NCBI RefSeq assembly: GCF_001696535.1
Contig: NZ_MBQE01000005.1
Coordinates: 310,001-374,000, forward strand
DNA: 64,000 nt
Direction of reading: 5' to 3'
Source: Stappia indica
GTDB taxonomy: Bacteria > Pseudomonadota > Alphaproteobacteria > Rhizobiales > Stappiaceae
A program made the translations under genes and the position numbers. Under the pieces are notes generated by a model. The model saw only the letters and a program-made list of their open reading frames with translations, was not told the DNA's origin and searched no databases. Shown piece by piece: positions 21,779 to 33,500 of the stretch. Numbering within the stretch: position 1 is the stretch's first letter; each line of letters starts with the position of its first letter.

Positions 21779-22087
21779 GCCGCGGCATTGCGCCACGGCT
21801 GCTGCTTCTTGCCGCAAGCGCCCTTGCGAAAAAGCCGGGGGCCGGGTCCGATTTTTCTTGCGCTGCAGCGTCACCTTGCCGACATTGGGCGCCCGGCAAC
21901 GAACGACCGGGGGCGGGGAGCGTTCCGTCGCGTGCGGCTCGCGGGTCGCAGCGGTGCAAGGCCGCAACGGGCAGTGGTATCGGCATCGGTCGTCGGACCG
22001 GTGGATATCCGGCAAGCACCCGCTGCGACAGGCATCATTCCGGACGCCGTAGGCGGACCGGACGGACGGACAAACGACGGACAGGGC

Positions 22088-22492
22088 ATGATCGGTCTCG
22101 TACTTGTTACGCACGGACGATTGGCGGAAGAATTCAAGTCGGCGCTGGAGCATGTCGTCGGCCCGCAGGAGCGGGTGGCGACGATCTGCATCGGTCCCGA
22201 CGACGACATGGAGCAGCGCCGGCAGGACATCCTGGCGGCCGTCGAGAGCGTCAACGACGGCTCCGGCGTGGTGCTGCTGACGGACATGTTCGGCGGCACC
22301 CCGTCGAACCTTGCCATCTCCGTGATGGACGGCACCAGCATCGAGGTGATCGCCGGCGTCAACCTGCCCATGCTGATCAAGCTGGCCAGCGTGCGCGGCG
22401 AAAGCGCCATCGCGGAAGCGGTGGACGAGGCGCGCAAGGCCGGCCAGAAATACATCTCCGTTGCCAGCCAGGTTCTGTCGGGCCAGGGGTGA
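22088..22492 (+). CDS. manX: PTS EIIA component, mannose type (regulatory)
   Basis: A 134-residue EIIA(Man) domain protein, MIGLVLVTHGRLAEEF, with phospho-acceptor His9 and the motif LLTDMFGGTPSNLA. In alphaproteobacteria this protein is not tied to sugar transport. It receives phosphate from HPr in the regulatory PTS branch. No EIIB/C transport genes are nearby. The 309 bases between hprK and this gene show no convincing gene. HPr follows after 23 bases. Confidence 0.9.
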   Translation: MIGLVLVTHGRLAEEFKSALEHVVGPQERVATICIGPDDDMEQRRQDILAAVESVNDGSGVVLLTDMFGGTPSNLAISVMDGTSIEVIAGVNLPMLIKLASVRGESAIAEAVDEARKAGQKYISVASQVLSGQG

Positions 22493-22515
22493 GAGCCAAG
22501 GGTAGCGGGGACGGG

Positions 22516-22809
22516 ATGATGGACCAGATGCAAGCGGCCGGGCTGACCCGCAACCTGAAGATCGTCAACCGGCGCGGCCTGCACGCCCGGGCCTCGGCCA
22601 AGCTGGTGAAGCTGGTCGAAACCTTCGACGCCGAGGTGGTGGTGATGAAGGACGGCCAGTCGGTCGGCGGCAACTCCATCATGGGCCTGATGATGCTGGC
22701 GGCCAGCCCCGGCTGCTCGATCCGCGTGTCCGCGACCGGCGCAGAGGCGGAAGACGCCCTCGCCGCCATCGCCGAGCTGGTGGAAAGCGGCTTCGGCGAG
22801 ACCGACTGA
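22516..22809 (+). CDS. ptsH: Phosphocarrier protein HPr
   Basis: A 97-residue HPr with His23 in the active site RRGLHARASAK and the regulatory serine Ser54 in VGGNSIMGLMML (equivalent to Ser46). The N-terminus is a little longer than in enteric HPr. It is the last gene of the chvG-hprK-EIIA-HPr cluster. Two adjacent ATG codons (22516, 22519) are possible starts. Enzyme I must be encoded elsewhere. Confidence 0.93.
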   Translation: MMDQMQAAGLTRNLKIVNRRGLHARASAKLVKLVETFDAEVVVMKDGQSVGGNSIMGLMMLAASPGCSIRVSATGAEAEDALAAIAELVESGFGETD

Positions 22810-22904
22810 GGCGTCTCTCGCGCAGCCATGCTGCCGCGCTTTTCTCGCAACCGCTCATGTTGCCAATAGGCCCCTCCGGCTCACGTTGCTCTTCCCTCTC
22901 GGGT

Positions 22905-23575
22905 CGTCATCCCGGGCAAGCGTAAGCGCGACCCGGGACCGGAGAGCCGAGGGCCTATGGGGCACGCTCCCGTCCGACACCGCAGCTGCCGTGGCTCCCC
23001 GATCCCGGATCGTCGGCCTTCGGCCTCGTCCGGGAAGACGTAAGGGGAGGGCGGAGCGCAGGAGCTACCCTCACACCCGTCATGCCGGACCGCGGGACGC
23101 GGCAGCGTCATCGCGTGATCCGGGCGTGATCCGGGCGTGATCCGGCATCCAGATATCTGTTGCGGGCGTAGCCCGCGCTTCCGATCAGGAAACAGGTTGT
23201 GCGCCTTCGGCGCGGCTGATGCGCTGGATTCCGGATCTGGCCATGCGGCTGCGCCGCAGGCCGTCCGGAATGACGTGAGGGTGGCCCGCACCTTCCGCCT
23301 CGGCAGGTGTGAGGCGGAAGACGCTCACCCCGCTCTCGACTGTCACGCCTGCGCAGGCAGGCGTCCAGTATCCGCCGGGGCAGAGGGCACGCGCAGGGAG
23401 CAGCCACCGGCGTTTCGGTGGCAGCGCTGGGGACTCGCTCGAACCGTTCGGGGGGTACTGGTTCCCGGTCTTCGGCTGCGCCGAAACCGGGACGACACCC
23501 AGAGAAAGTGGCGCTGCCTCGCCTCCACCTGCCGACGCTGCTCTTCCCTCTCGGGTCGTCTTGCCCGCAACGACG
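22905..23575. repeat. Mosaic intergenic repeat, copy 2
   Basis: Most of the 1,083 noncoding bases between HPr and ahcY. It carries the same palindromic modules as 14463-14892 but in inverted orientation and different order: first the 22905-22946 module, then 22993-23042 (with CGTCGGCCTTCGGCCTCG), then 23340-23378 and 23463-23499, the last two identical to copy 1. Between them lies a separate imperfect palindrome around 23222-23275. Open frames through it look spurious. It resembles the mosaic intergenic elements of rhizobia, though no family name can be assigned by eye. Confidence 0.85.
23115..23146. repeat. 11-bp tandem repeat, about 2.9 copies
   Basis: GTGATCCGGGC occurs at 23115-23125 and 23126-23136, and a copy one base short follows at 23137-23146. 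It lies within the mosaic repeat region and is a likely site of length variation between strains. Confidence 0.85.
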
Positions 23576-23624
23576 CGAGGAGAGGATGAAGCGCCGAAGC
23601 AACGGTGTTTCGACCGAAAGAGAC

Positions 23625-23640
23625 ATAAAGAAATCTTTAT
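23625..23640. promoter_or_regulatory. Perfect 7-2-7 palindrome upstream of ahcY
   Basis: ATAAAGA-AA-TCTTTAT lies 253 bases before ahcY in an AT-rich island (23610-23665) that follows the repeat region. The symmetry and place suggest an operator. ArsR-type SahR regulators that sense S-adenosylhomocysteine are known to control ahcY and methionine genes in proteobacteria, and this site could be theirs; that is inference. No SAH or SAM-II riboswitch was recognised. Confidence 0.6.
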
Positions 23641-23892
23641 ATCCTTATTGCTTTGTATCGGTTTCCGGCCTATAAACCGGGCATTCGCCGGGTGCCTGCA
23701 TCCGGCGCAAACCGTTATCCGCGCCGGACGCGGGCCGAAAGGGTCGACCCGGCGCCAGACACGACACCGCAGAAGCGACCCTGTCGGGGGCGAGACCGGA
23801 GACTGCCGGCGGCCCTTTCGCGAAATTCCCGTCCCGGACCCGTGCCGGACGGGCGAGTGCTGTTCCAAACGAAAAGCGAGCGGACGATACGC

Positions 23893-25290
<1,398 letters not shown>

Positions 25291-25385
25291 TCGGCTGCGC
25301 CGGTCCGGCCGCTCTCCGTCGGGCATGATCCTGCCGGAGAGTGGCGGAAAACCGCGGCATGACGATCGTAGAGCGATCCCGAAGC

Positions 25386-25420
25386 GGGGGCTGTGGATGA
25401 CACGGCCCCCGTTTACTTTT
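25386..25420 (+). terminator. Rho-independent terminator of ahcY
   Basis: A 10-bp stem with one G-T pair (GGGGGCTGTG with CACGGCCCCC, 25386-25410, 5-base loop) is followed by GTTTACTTTT. The surrounding 302 bases between ahcY and divL hold no other gene. Confidence 0.8.
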
Positions 25421-25592
25421 CGGTAACCGACACTTCTTCGCGATTCGCGTTTGCGTTATGGTCTTTGCGAATCAGGCGGTTCGTAAGGCAGAACTGCCTA
25501 AGGGTCCGCGCGTTGCGGCGGGCCCGGTGCGGCAGCCTGATGCGGGCGCCCCGATGCGGGTGCCCCGGACAGGGCGACAGGGGAAAGAGCGG

Positions 25593-28115
25593 ATGCCGGC
25601 GGACGGCTGGGAACATGGGCGCGACCGCGCCGCATGGCGGAGAGTGAGTCGCAAGGCTCGGCTCGGTCTGTCGACCGCGCCGCTGGCCTGGGTCGCCTCC
25701 ACCGGCCTGTGCCTTGCCAACGATGTCCCCGGAGCCACCCATCCGCTGTTTTCCGGCACGTTCACCCCTGAAAAGGTCGTCTGGATGGCCGCCGTCGGCG
25801 GCGCCGTGACCTTCGCGGTGACCGCCGCCGTCACCCTCATCCGCAACATGCGCGCCAGCTCCGGCACGCTGAGCACGGCGACCGAGACCAGCGCCCGGCT
25901 GGCCGCGCGGCTCGACCGGCTGGAGAGCCTCGTCGCCTCCGACGACCAGCGCATCGTCATGTGGCAGCCCGGAGAGGACGAACCCTTCGTCGCCGGCATG
26001 CTGGAGGAAAGCTCCGGCGTGCCGCGCTCGCCCGCCCGTCTGCTGGCCTTCGGCACCTGGCTGGAGGCACGCGCGGCCGGCGCGCTGGAACAGGCGGTCG
26101 ACCGGCTGCGCCAGCACGGCGAAGCCTTCCGCATGACGCTGCCGACCCGCACCGGCGGCATGGTCGAGATCTGCGGCCGGGTGACCGCCAGCGCGCCGGT
26201 GCTGCGCCTGCGCGATCTCACCGGCGAGCGCAAGTCGCAGGCGCTCACCGCCGAGCGCAACAGCGCCATGACCCGCGAGCTGCAGACCCTGCGCGCGCTG
26301 CTCGACGGCGTGCCCTCGCCCGCCTGGCTGCGCGACGAGGAAGGCGCGTTGGTCTGGGTCAATGCCGCCTATGCGCGGGCGGTGGAAACCGACAACGGCC
26401 AGGCGGCCATCGACGCGCGGGTCGAGTTCCTCGACGCCAAGGGCCGCGGCCAGATGGAGCGCGGCCGCGACGAGAGCGGCCAGTCACGCGCCCGCCTGCC
26501 GGCGGTGGCGGCCGGCGCCCGGCGCATCTTCGACGTCACCCAGATCTCCGTGGAGTCCGGCTCCGGCGGCATCGCCATCGATGTCAGCGAGCTGGAAAAC
26601 GTGCGCCAGGAACTCGGCCGCACCATCGACTTCCACGCCCGCACGCTCGACCAGCTGGCCACCGCCGTGGCGATCTTCGGCGCCGACCGGCGGCTGCAGT
26701 TCTACAACGCCGCCTTCCGCTCCCTGTGGGATCTCGACGCCTCCTTCCTAGAGAGCAACCCGAGCGACGGGGCGCTGCTCGATGCCTTGCGCGCCGCGCG
26801 CAAGCTGCCCGAGCAGGCCGACTATCGCGGCTGGCGCAACAAGCTGCTGGAAACCTACACCTCGCTCGATGCGCGCGAATTCTGGTGGCACCTGCCGGAC
26901 GGGCGCACGCTGCGCGTCATCGCCAACCCGCATCCGCAGGGCGGCGTCACCTATATCTACGAGAACGTCACCGAGCGGCTGGACCTGGAAAGCCGCTACA
27001 ATTCGCTGATCCGCGTCCAGGGCGAGACGCTGGACAACCTGTCCGAGGCGGTGGCGGTGTTCGGCTCGGACGGGCGGTTGCGCCTGTGGAACCCGGCCTT
27101 CGAGAACATCTGGGACCTCGCCGACGACCGGCTGGGCGACAGCCCGCACATCACCCGCATCGTCGACATGGAGATGCTGGAGCCGGAAGAGACGGCGACC
27201 TGGCGCCAGCTGGTGACGGCGGTGACCAGCCTGGCCGACAACCGCGAGCCGGTGTCCGGGCGGCTGGACCGGGAGAGCGGCGAGGCGATCGACTACGCCA
27301 CCGTGCCGCTACCGGACGGCGGCACCTTGGTGACCTTCGTCAACGTGACGGACTCGGTGAATGTCGAGCGCGCGCTGCTCGACAAGAACGAGGCGCTGGA
27401 ACAGGCCGACCAGCTCAAGAACGCCTTCATCCAGCACGTCTCCTACGAGCTGCGCTCGCCGCTGACCAACATCATCGGCTTCGCCCAGCTGCTGTCCGAC
27501 CCGAAGTTCGGGCCGCTGACCGAGAAGCAGGGAGAGTATGTCGACTACATCCTCTCCTCCTCCTCGGCGCTGCTGGCGATCATCAACGACATTCTCGACC
27601 TCGCCACCATCGATGCCGGCATCATGGAGCTCGACATTTCCTCCGTGGACGTGGCGAGGACCGTGCAGGCGGCGGTGGAGGGGCTGAAGGACCGCCTCGC
27701 CGACAGCGGCATCGCGCTGAAGCTGACGGTGGCCGAGGATGTCGGCGTGATCCAGGCCGACGAGCGGCGCCTGCGCCAGGTGCTGTTCAACCTGATTTCC
27801 AACGCGCTGCGCTTCTCCGATGTCGGCGGCACCATCGACGTCGGCTGCCTGCGCACGGCGGATGCCATCGAGTTCCACGTGCGCGACCATGGCTGCGGCA
27901 TTCCCGAGGACATGCTCGACCAGGTCTTCGCCCGCTTCGTCGGACGCGATGCCGGCCAGCGCCGCCGCGGCGCCGGGCTCGGCCTGTCCATCGTCAAGAG
28001 CTTCGTCGAGCTGCATGGCGGCACGGTCTCGATCGAATCGGAAGAGGGGGTCGGCACTTATGTCGTCTGCCGATTTCCCTTCGCACCCGACGCCCTCCAG
28101 CACGCCGCCGAGTGA
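25593..28115 (+). CDS. divL: DivL-type pseudo-histidine kinase (tyrosine at the H-box)
   Basis: Large membrane-linked sensor kinase with three PAS-like segments, a dimerisation domain and an ATPase domain. The H-box reads FIQHVSYELRSPLTNIIGFAQLL: where histidine kinases have VSHE, this has VSYE (Tyr618). That substitution marks DivL, which in Caulobacter works with DivK and CckA to control CtrA. One membrane segment lies near residues 62-83. ATPase boxes are NLISNALRFS, DHGCGIPED and RRGAGLGLSIVKSF. The start at 25593 has AGGGGAAAGAG upstream; earlier in-frame starts (25458, 25555) lack such a site. It lies 12 bases before the tsaE fusion. Confidence 0.88.
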   Translation: MPADGWEHGRDRAAWRRVSRKARLGLSTAPLAWVASTGLCLANDVPGATHPLFSGTFTPEKVVWMAAVGGAVTFAVTAAVTLIRNMRASSGTLSTATETSARLAARLDRLESLVASDDQRIVMWQPGEDEPFVAGMLEESSGVPRSPARLLAFGTWLEARAAGALEQAVDRLRQHGEAFRMTLPTRTGGMVEICGRVTASAPVLRLRDLTGERKSQALTAERNSAMTRELQTLRALLDGVPSPAWLRDEEGALVWVNAAYARAVETDNGQAAIDARVEFLDAKGRGQMERGRDESGQSRARLPAVAAGARRIFDVTQISVESGSGGIAIDVSELENVRQELGRTIDFHARTLDQLATAVAIFGADRRLQFYNAAFRSLWDLDASFLESNPSDGALLDALRAARKLPEQADYRGWRNKLLETYTSLDAREFWWHLPDGRTLRVIANPHPQGGVTYIYENVTERLDLESRYNSLIRVQGETLDNLSEAVAVFGSDGRLRLWNPAFENIWDLADDRLGDSPHITRIVDMEMLEPEETATWRQLVTAVTSLADNREPVSGRLDRESGEAIDYATVPLPDGGTLVTFVNVTDSVNVERALLDKNEALEQADQLKNAFIQHVSYELRSPLTNIIGFAQLLSDPKFGPLTEKQGEYVDYILSSSSALLAIINDILDLATIDAGIMELDISSVDVARTVQAAVEGLKDRLADSGIALKLTVAEDVGVIQADERRLRQVLFNLISNALRFSDVGGTIDVGCLRTADAIEFHVRDHGCGIPEDMLDQVFARFVGRDAGQRRRGAGLGLSIVKSFVELHGGTVSIESEEGVGTYVVCRFPFAPDALQHAAE

Positions 28116-28127
28116 TCGGCACCTCCC

Positions 28128-29687
28128 ATGAGCGACACCAGCCCTGCATCGCCGTCCCGGGATGCGGAGCCGTTTGCCGGCGGAATTTCGCTCGACTGTC
28201 CTGACGAGGCGGCGACCGTCCGCCTGGCCGAGGACATCGCCGTGATGCTCCAGCCCGGCGACTGCCTGTGCCTCGTCGGGGACCTGGGCGCCGGCAAGTC
28301 GACCTTTGCCCGGGCCCTGCTGCGTGCGCTGGCCGACGATCCGGAGCTCGAGGTGCCGAGCCCGACCTTCACCCTCGTCCAGTCCTACCCGTTCGAGCCG
28401 ATGCCGGTCGCCCATTTCGACCTCTACCGGCTGGAGGACGAGGAGGAGCTCGACGAGCTCGGCCTCGACGAGATCCTGGAAAGCGGCGCGGCGCTGATCG
28501 AATGGCCGGAGCGCGGCGCCTCGCGGCTGCCGGAAAACCGCCTCGTCCTGCGCATCACCGCCGGCGACACGCCGCAGGCGCGCAAGATCGCCCTGTTTCC
28601 GCCGGACGAGGATTGGCGCGCCCGCCTTGAGCGCACGCTGGCGATCCGCCGGCTGATCGAGGACACGGCGCTTGCAGGCGCTCTGCGCCGCCGCTTCCAG
28701 GGCGATGCCTCGGCCCGCCGCTTCGAGACCGTGCGGGTCTCGGGCGCGGATGCGATCCTGATCGATTCCACCCCGCCGCCGCAGCATCAGCCGGTGCTGC
28801 GCGACGGGCTGACCTACCGCCAGCTGGTGCATCTGGCCGACGGCGTCGATGCGGTCGTCGCGGTCACCGAGGCCTTGCGGGCGCGCGGCATCTGCGCACC
28901 GCGCACCTACGGCGCCGATATCGCGCGCGGGCTGGTGCTGCAGGAGGATCTGGGACGCGGCAAGGTGCTGGACGGCGGCCAGCCGGTAGCGGAGCGCTAT
29001 CTCGCCGCGGCCGGCGTGCTGGCGCGGCTGCACGGCGCCCCGCCGCAGGCGGACCTGCCGATCCCGAAAGACTGCGGCGGCGGCAGCTACCGGCTGTGGC
29101 GGTTCGACCCGCGGGCGATGCTGGTGGAGGCCGAACTGTTCCTCCACTGGTATCTGCCGCGCATGGGCGGGGAGGTGCCGGACGGACTGGCGGAAACCTT
29201 CGCCGGGTGCTGGCAGCCGCTGTTCGAGCGCGCCGCGCAGGACAGCAACTGGGTGCTGCGCGACTACCATTCGCCGAACCTGATCTGGCGCGAGGGCGAG
29301 AGCGGCGATCACCGCATCGCCCTGGTCGACACCCAGGACGCGATGATCGGCCCGGCCGCCTACGACGTCGCCTCGCTGGCGATGGATGCGCGCGTGGATG
29401 TGCCGCAGGAACTGGAGCGGCAGGTGCTGGAGCATTATGTCGCCCGGCGGCACGAGACTTCGCCGGGCTTCGACGAGGCGGCGTTCCGCCGCGACTACGC
29501 GATCATGGGCGCGCAGCGGGCGACGAAGATCCTCGGCATCTTCACCCGGCTTGCGGTGCGGGACGAAAAGCCCGGCTACCTTGTGCATCTGCCGCGCGTG
29601 CGCGAGTATCTGGCCCGCTGCCTGCGCCATCCGGAGCTGGCCGAACTGGCCGGCTGGTTCGACGGCCGCCTCGGCGAGACCGGATAG
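28128..29687 (+). CDS. TsaE ATPase fused to an AmgK-type sugar kinase
   Basis: Two activities in one 519-residue chain. Residues about 20-165 are TsaE, the ATPase for t6A modification of tRNA (Walker A LVGDLGAGKSTFARALL, then PSPTFTLVQSYPF and HFDLYRLEDEEEL). Residues about 185-515 resemble phosphotransferases of the AmgK type (VLQEDLGRGKVL, the catalytic loop WVLRDYHSPNLIWRE, and IALVDTQDAMIGPAAYD), which phosphorylate N-acetylmuramic acid at C1 in cell-wall recycling. MurU follows directly, supporting the second role. The fused form is known in alphaproteobacteria. No frameshift is seen between the parts. Confidence 0.9.
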   Translation: MSDTSPASPSRDAEPFAGGISLDCPDEAATVRLAEDIAVMLQPGDCLCLVGDLGAGKSTFARALLRALADDPELEVPSPTFTLVQSYPFEPMPVAHFDLYRLEDEEELDELGLDEILESGAALIEWPERGASRLPENRLVLRITAGDTPQARKIALFPPDEDWRARLERTLAIRRLIEDTALAGALRRRFQGDASARRFETVRVSGADAILIDSTPPPQHQPVLRDGLTYRQLVHLADGVDAVVAVTEALRARGICAPRTYGADIARGLVLQEDLGRGKVLDGGQPVAERYLAAAGVLARLHGAPPQADLPIPKDCGGGSYRLWRFDPRAMLVEAELFLHWYLPRMGGEVPDGLAETFAGCWQPLFERAAQDSNWVLRDYHSPNLIWREGESGDHRIALVDTQDAMIGPAAYDVASLAMDARVDVPQELERQVLEHYVARRHETSPGFDEAAFRRDYAIMGAQRATKILGIFTRLAVRDEKPGYLVHLPRVREYLARCLRHPELAELAGWFDGRLGETG

Positions 29688-29734
29688 ACGGCGCGGGCCC
29701 GGACACCGGCCAAACCAACGGAAAAGAGGCGGAC

Positions 29735-30493
29735 TTGCAGGCAGGAGCAGACACGGAAAACGGGGCAGGGGCAAAGGGACCGAAGACGGCCATCGTGCTG
29801 TCGGCCGGCATGGGCAAGCGCATGCGCCCGATCACCGCGACGACGCCCAAGCCGCTGGTCCCCGTCGCCGGGCGGACGCTGCTCGACCGGGCCTTCGACA
29901 AGCTGGTGGTCGCCGGCGTCGAGACCGTCGTCGTCAACGTGCACTACCTTGCAGACCTCGTCGAGGCGCATGCCCTGCGCTGGCCGGCGCCGCCGAAGGT
30001 GCTGATTTCCGACGAGCGCGCCGAGCTGCTGGAAACCGGCGGCGGTGTCGTCAAGGCGCTGCCGCTGCTGGGCGAGGAGCCCTTCTACCTGCTCAACTCC
30101 GACAGCACCTGGATCGAGGGCGTGCGGCCCAACCTGGAGCATCTGGCAAGACATTTCGACCCGCAGAAGATGGACGGCCTGCTGCTCCTGTCCGGTCTCG
30201 TCTCCGCCGTCGGCTATGACGGCAAGGGCGACTTCGTGATGGATGCGGACGGACGCCTTGCGCGCAGGGCTGAGCGCGAGGTCTCGCCCTTCGCCTATGT
30301 CGGCGGCGCGATCCTGCATCCGCGGCTGTTCGACGGCGCGCCCGAAGGGGCCTTCTCGCTCAACCGTCTGTTCGACGTGGCGATCGAGCGCGGCACGCTG
30401 TTCGGGGTGCTGATGGAAGGCATCTGGCTGCATGTCGGCACGCCTGAGGCGATCGATGCTGCCGAGCGCGCCATCCGCGACAGCGCTGCCTGA
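29735..30493 (+). CDS. murU: MurNAc-1-phosphate uridylyltransferase (MurU-like)
   Basis: A 252-residue nucleotidyltransferase with KTAIVLSAGMGKRMRPIT, TPKPLVPVAGRTLLDRA, VVNVHYLADLVEAHA, LLETGGGVVKALPLLG and NSDSTWI. With AmgK it would convert recycled MurNAc to UDP-MurNAc without the fosfomycin-sensitive MurA step. The start is probably TTG at 29735, preceded by AAAAGAGG; no ATG or GTG lies in frame ahead of the nucleotide-binding strand. A mannose-1-phosphate guanylyltransferase is the alternative, but the amgK neighbour favours MurU. Confidence 0.87.
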   Translation: MQAGADTENGAGAKGPKTAIVLSAGMGKRMRPITATTPKPLVPVAGRTLLDRAFDKLVVAGVETVVVNVHYLADLVEAHALRWPAPPKVLISDERAELLETGGGVVKALPLLGEEPFYLLNSDSTWIEGVRPNLEHLARHFDPQKMDGLLLLSGLVSAVGYDGKGDFVMDADGRLARRAEREVSPFAYVGGAILHPRLFDGAPEGAFSLNRLFDVAIERGTLFGVLMEGIWLHVGTPEAIDAAERAIRDSAA

Positions 30494-30532
30494 CCGCGTG
30501 CGGTCCGACGGCAAAAGGGGAGGCGGAGACCG

Positions 30533-33500
30533 ATGACGGGCGAGGCCAGGACGGGGGAGGCCAAGACGAGCCAGGCAAGCCCGCGAGTCTATACGATCCC
30601 GCCCTCGGCGCCGTTTCTGAGGACGCTGGTCGATGCCCTGTTCGACGGGCGGCTGGTGCCCGGGCTCGACCCGCGCGCCGATCCGCTGGCGCTGGCCGAT
30701 CTCACGCTCTATCTGCCGACCCGCCGCGCCGCCCGCTCCATCGCGCCGCTGATCCGCGAGAAGCTGGGCGGGGCGCCCGTGCTGCTGCCCTCGATCCGTC
30801 CGCTCGGCGATGTCGAGGAGGACCTGCAGCTGCTGCAGGTCGAGGCCTGGGCCGACGGGCTGCCGCCGGCGCTGCCGGAGATGGAGCGGCGCTTTGCCAT
30901 GACCCGGCTGGTGCAGGCCTGGGAGGGCGCGCTGCGCCGCGAGGTGCTGGGCCTGCCCGCCGGTGCGGTGCTGCGCTCGCCTGCCTCCGCCGCCGATGCC
31001 GCGTGGCTGGCCGGCGACCTGCTGGCCCTGATGGACGAGATGGCGACGGAGGAGATCCCGTGGACGGGCCTTGCCGGTCTCGTGCCGGAGGACCACGCCC
31101 GCTACTGGCAGATCACGCTGGATTTCCTGAAGATCGCCATGGAGCACTGGCCGGCCTATCTGGCAAGCCGCGAGGCGAGCGACCCGAAGGCGCGGCGCTC
31201 GATGTTGCTGCGGCGCGAGGCGGAGCGGCTGCGCAACAGCCCGCCGCGCGGTCCGGTGATCGCGGCCGGTGCCACCGGCTCCATTCCCGCGATTGCCGAA
31301 TTGCTGGCCGTGATTGCCGGGCTGGAGCGCGGCGCGGTGGTGCTGCCTGGCTTCGATGCGGGGATGGATGAGCGCAGCTGGCAGGCGATCCTTGGCGGCG
31401 AGGGCGTTTCGGGGAGCCCCAGCCATCCGCAATACGGCATGGCGCGGCTGGCCGGCGCGCTGAAGATCGCCCGCGACGAGGTGGTGCCGCTGGCGATGGG
31501 CGCGAGCGAGACCCTGCGGCTGCGCGACAGGCTGGTCGCGGAAGCTCTGCGTCCGGCCGAGACGACGGATGTGTGGCCGAGGATCGTTGGCGAGATCCCG
31601 CAGGAGGCGCGGGCCCGCGCCTTTGCCGATGTCGCGATGATGGTCGCGCGCAACGAGGCGGAGGAGGCGCTGGCTGTTGCCACCGCCCTGCGCTCGGCCA
31701 TCGAGGAGGGCAAGACGGCGGCGCTCGTGACGCCGGACAGGACGCTGGCCCGCCGGGTCGCCGTCGAGCTGTCGCGCTGGGGGCTGCAGTCGGACGACAG
31801 CGCCGGACGCCCGCTCGACCAGACGGCGCCCGGCGTTCTGGCCCGGCTTGCTGCGCGGCTGGCGCTGGACGGGCTGGAGCCGGTGGCGCTGCTGGCGCTG
31901 CTGAAACACCCGCTGACGCGGCTTGGTTTGCCGTCTAACAAGATACGCGCCGCCGCCCGCGCACTGGAGCGTGCCGTGCTGCGCGGACCGCGCGCAAGGG
32001 CCGGGACGCAGGGCCTGCGCGACGCAGTTGCCGCTGCACGGCATCTGGCGACCGAGAGCGAGACCCCGCCGCGTCTGCCGCGCTGGCAAAAGCTCCACGA
32101 GGACGACTGGGACGACGTCGCCGACCTCGTCGACAGGCTGGCCGAGGCGCTGGCGCCGCTGGAGCGCCATGCGGAGACCCGCTCGCCGGTGGACGTGGTG
32201 CAGCTGGTCGCCGATCACGAGGCGGTGCTGCTGAACCTTGCCCGCGACGAGGACGGCAGCTCCGACGAGCTCTATGCCGGCGAGGCCGGCGAGGGGCTGG
32301 CCGCCGCCTTTGCCGAGATGATCGCCGCGGGCGATTCCGGCCTGGAGGCGCCGCCCGCCGACTGGCCGGACATGTTCATCGCGCTGGTGTCCGGCCTCAA
32401 TGTCCGCCGCTGCCTGCCCGGCGATCCGCGCATCGCGATCTTCGGCCCGATGGAAGCGCGGCTGCAGGATTTCGACATCCTGGTGCTGGGCGCGCTGAAC
32501 GAGGGCAACTGGCCGCAGGCGACGCGCAACGACCCCTGGCTCAACCGGCCGATGAAGGGCGGGCTCGGTCTCGACCCGCCGGAGCGTCGCATCGGCGCGG
32601 CCGCCCACGATTTCTCGCAGGCGCTCGGCGCGGACCGGGTGATCCTGTCGCGGGCCGAGCGCTCGGGCGGCGCGCCGGCCGTCGCCTCGCGCTGGCTGCT
32701 GCGGCTGACGACGCTGCTGGGCGAGGACGTCACCGCCGAAATGCAGGCGCGCGGCCGCACGATGCTGGACCTCGCCGCCCATCTCGACCGGATCGAGGCA
32801 GGAGCTGCGCCGGTCGCAAGGCCGGAACCGGCGCCGCCCGTAGCCGCCCGCCCGCGCCGGATCTCGGTGACCGAGGTGGAGCTGCTGATCCGCGACCCTT
32901 ACGCGCTCTATGCCCGCAAGGTGCTGGTGCTGGACCCGGTCGAGCCGATCGGCGGCGATCCGGGCGCGGCGGAAAAGGGCACGCTGATCCACGATTGCCT
33001 GGCCGAGTTCCTGGACAGCTGGACCGGGCCGTTCGATGAGGCGGCGCTGGCGCATCTCATCGCCATCGGCCGGGCGCAGTTCGCCCCGCTCGATGCCTTC
33101 CCGGCGATCCGGGCGGTGTGGTGGCTGCGCTTCGAGCGGATCGCCGCCGCCTTCATCCGCCACGAGGCGGCGCGCGCCGATCTGATCGCCGGCCGCCATC
33201 TGGAGATTTCCGGGGCGCTGGAGCTCGATCTTGCCCCCGGCGGGCGCGTCACCCTGTCGGCCCGCGCCGACCGCATCGACGCGATGGCCGACGGGAGCCT
33301 CGCGGTGATCGACTACAAGACCGGGCAGGCGCCGAGCGACAAGGAAGTCGCCGCGCTGCTGGCGCCGCAGCTGCCGCTGGAAGTGGCGATGATCGGTCGC
33401 GGTGCTTTTGGCGAGGTGGACCGGGCGGCGCCCGTCGCAACGCTCGCCTATATGCGTCTGACGGGCGGGCGGACGCCGCTGGAGTGGCAGGACAGGACGC

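Noticed and set aside
23641-23892. SAH or SAM-II riboswitch in the ahcY leader
   Set aside because: The conserved core and pseudoknot sequences were not found; several small GC hairpins are not diagnostic.
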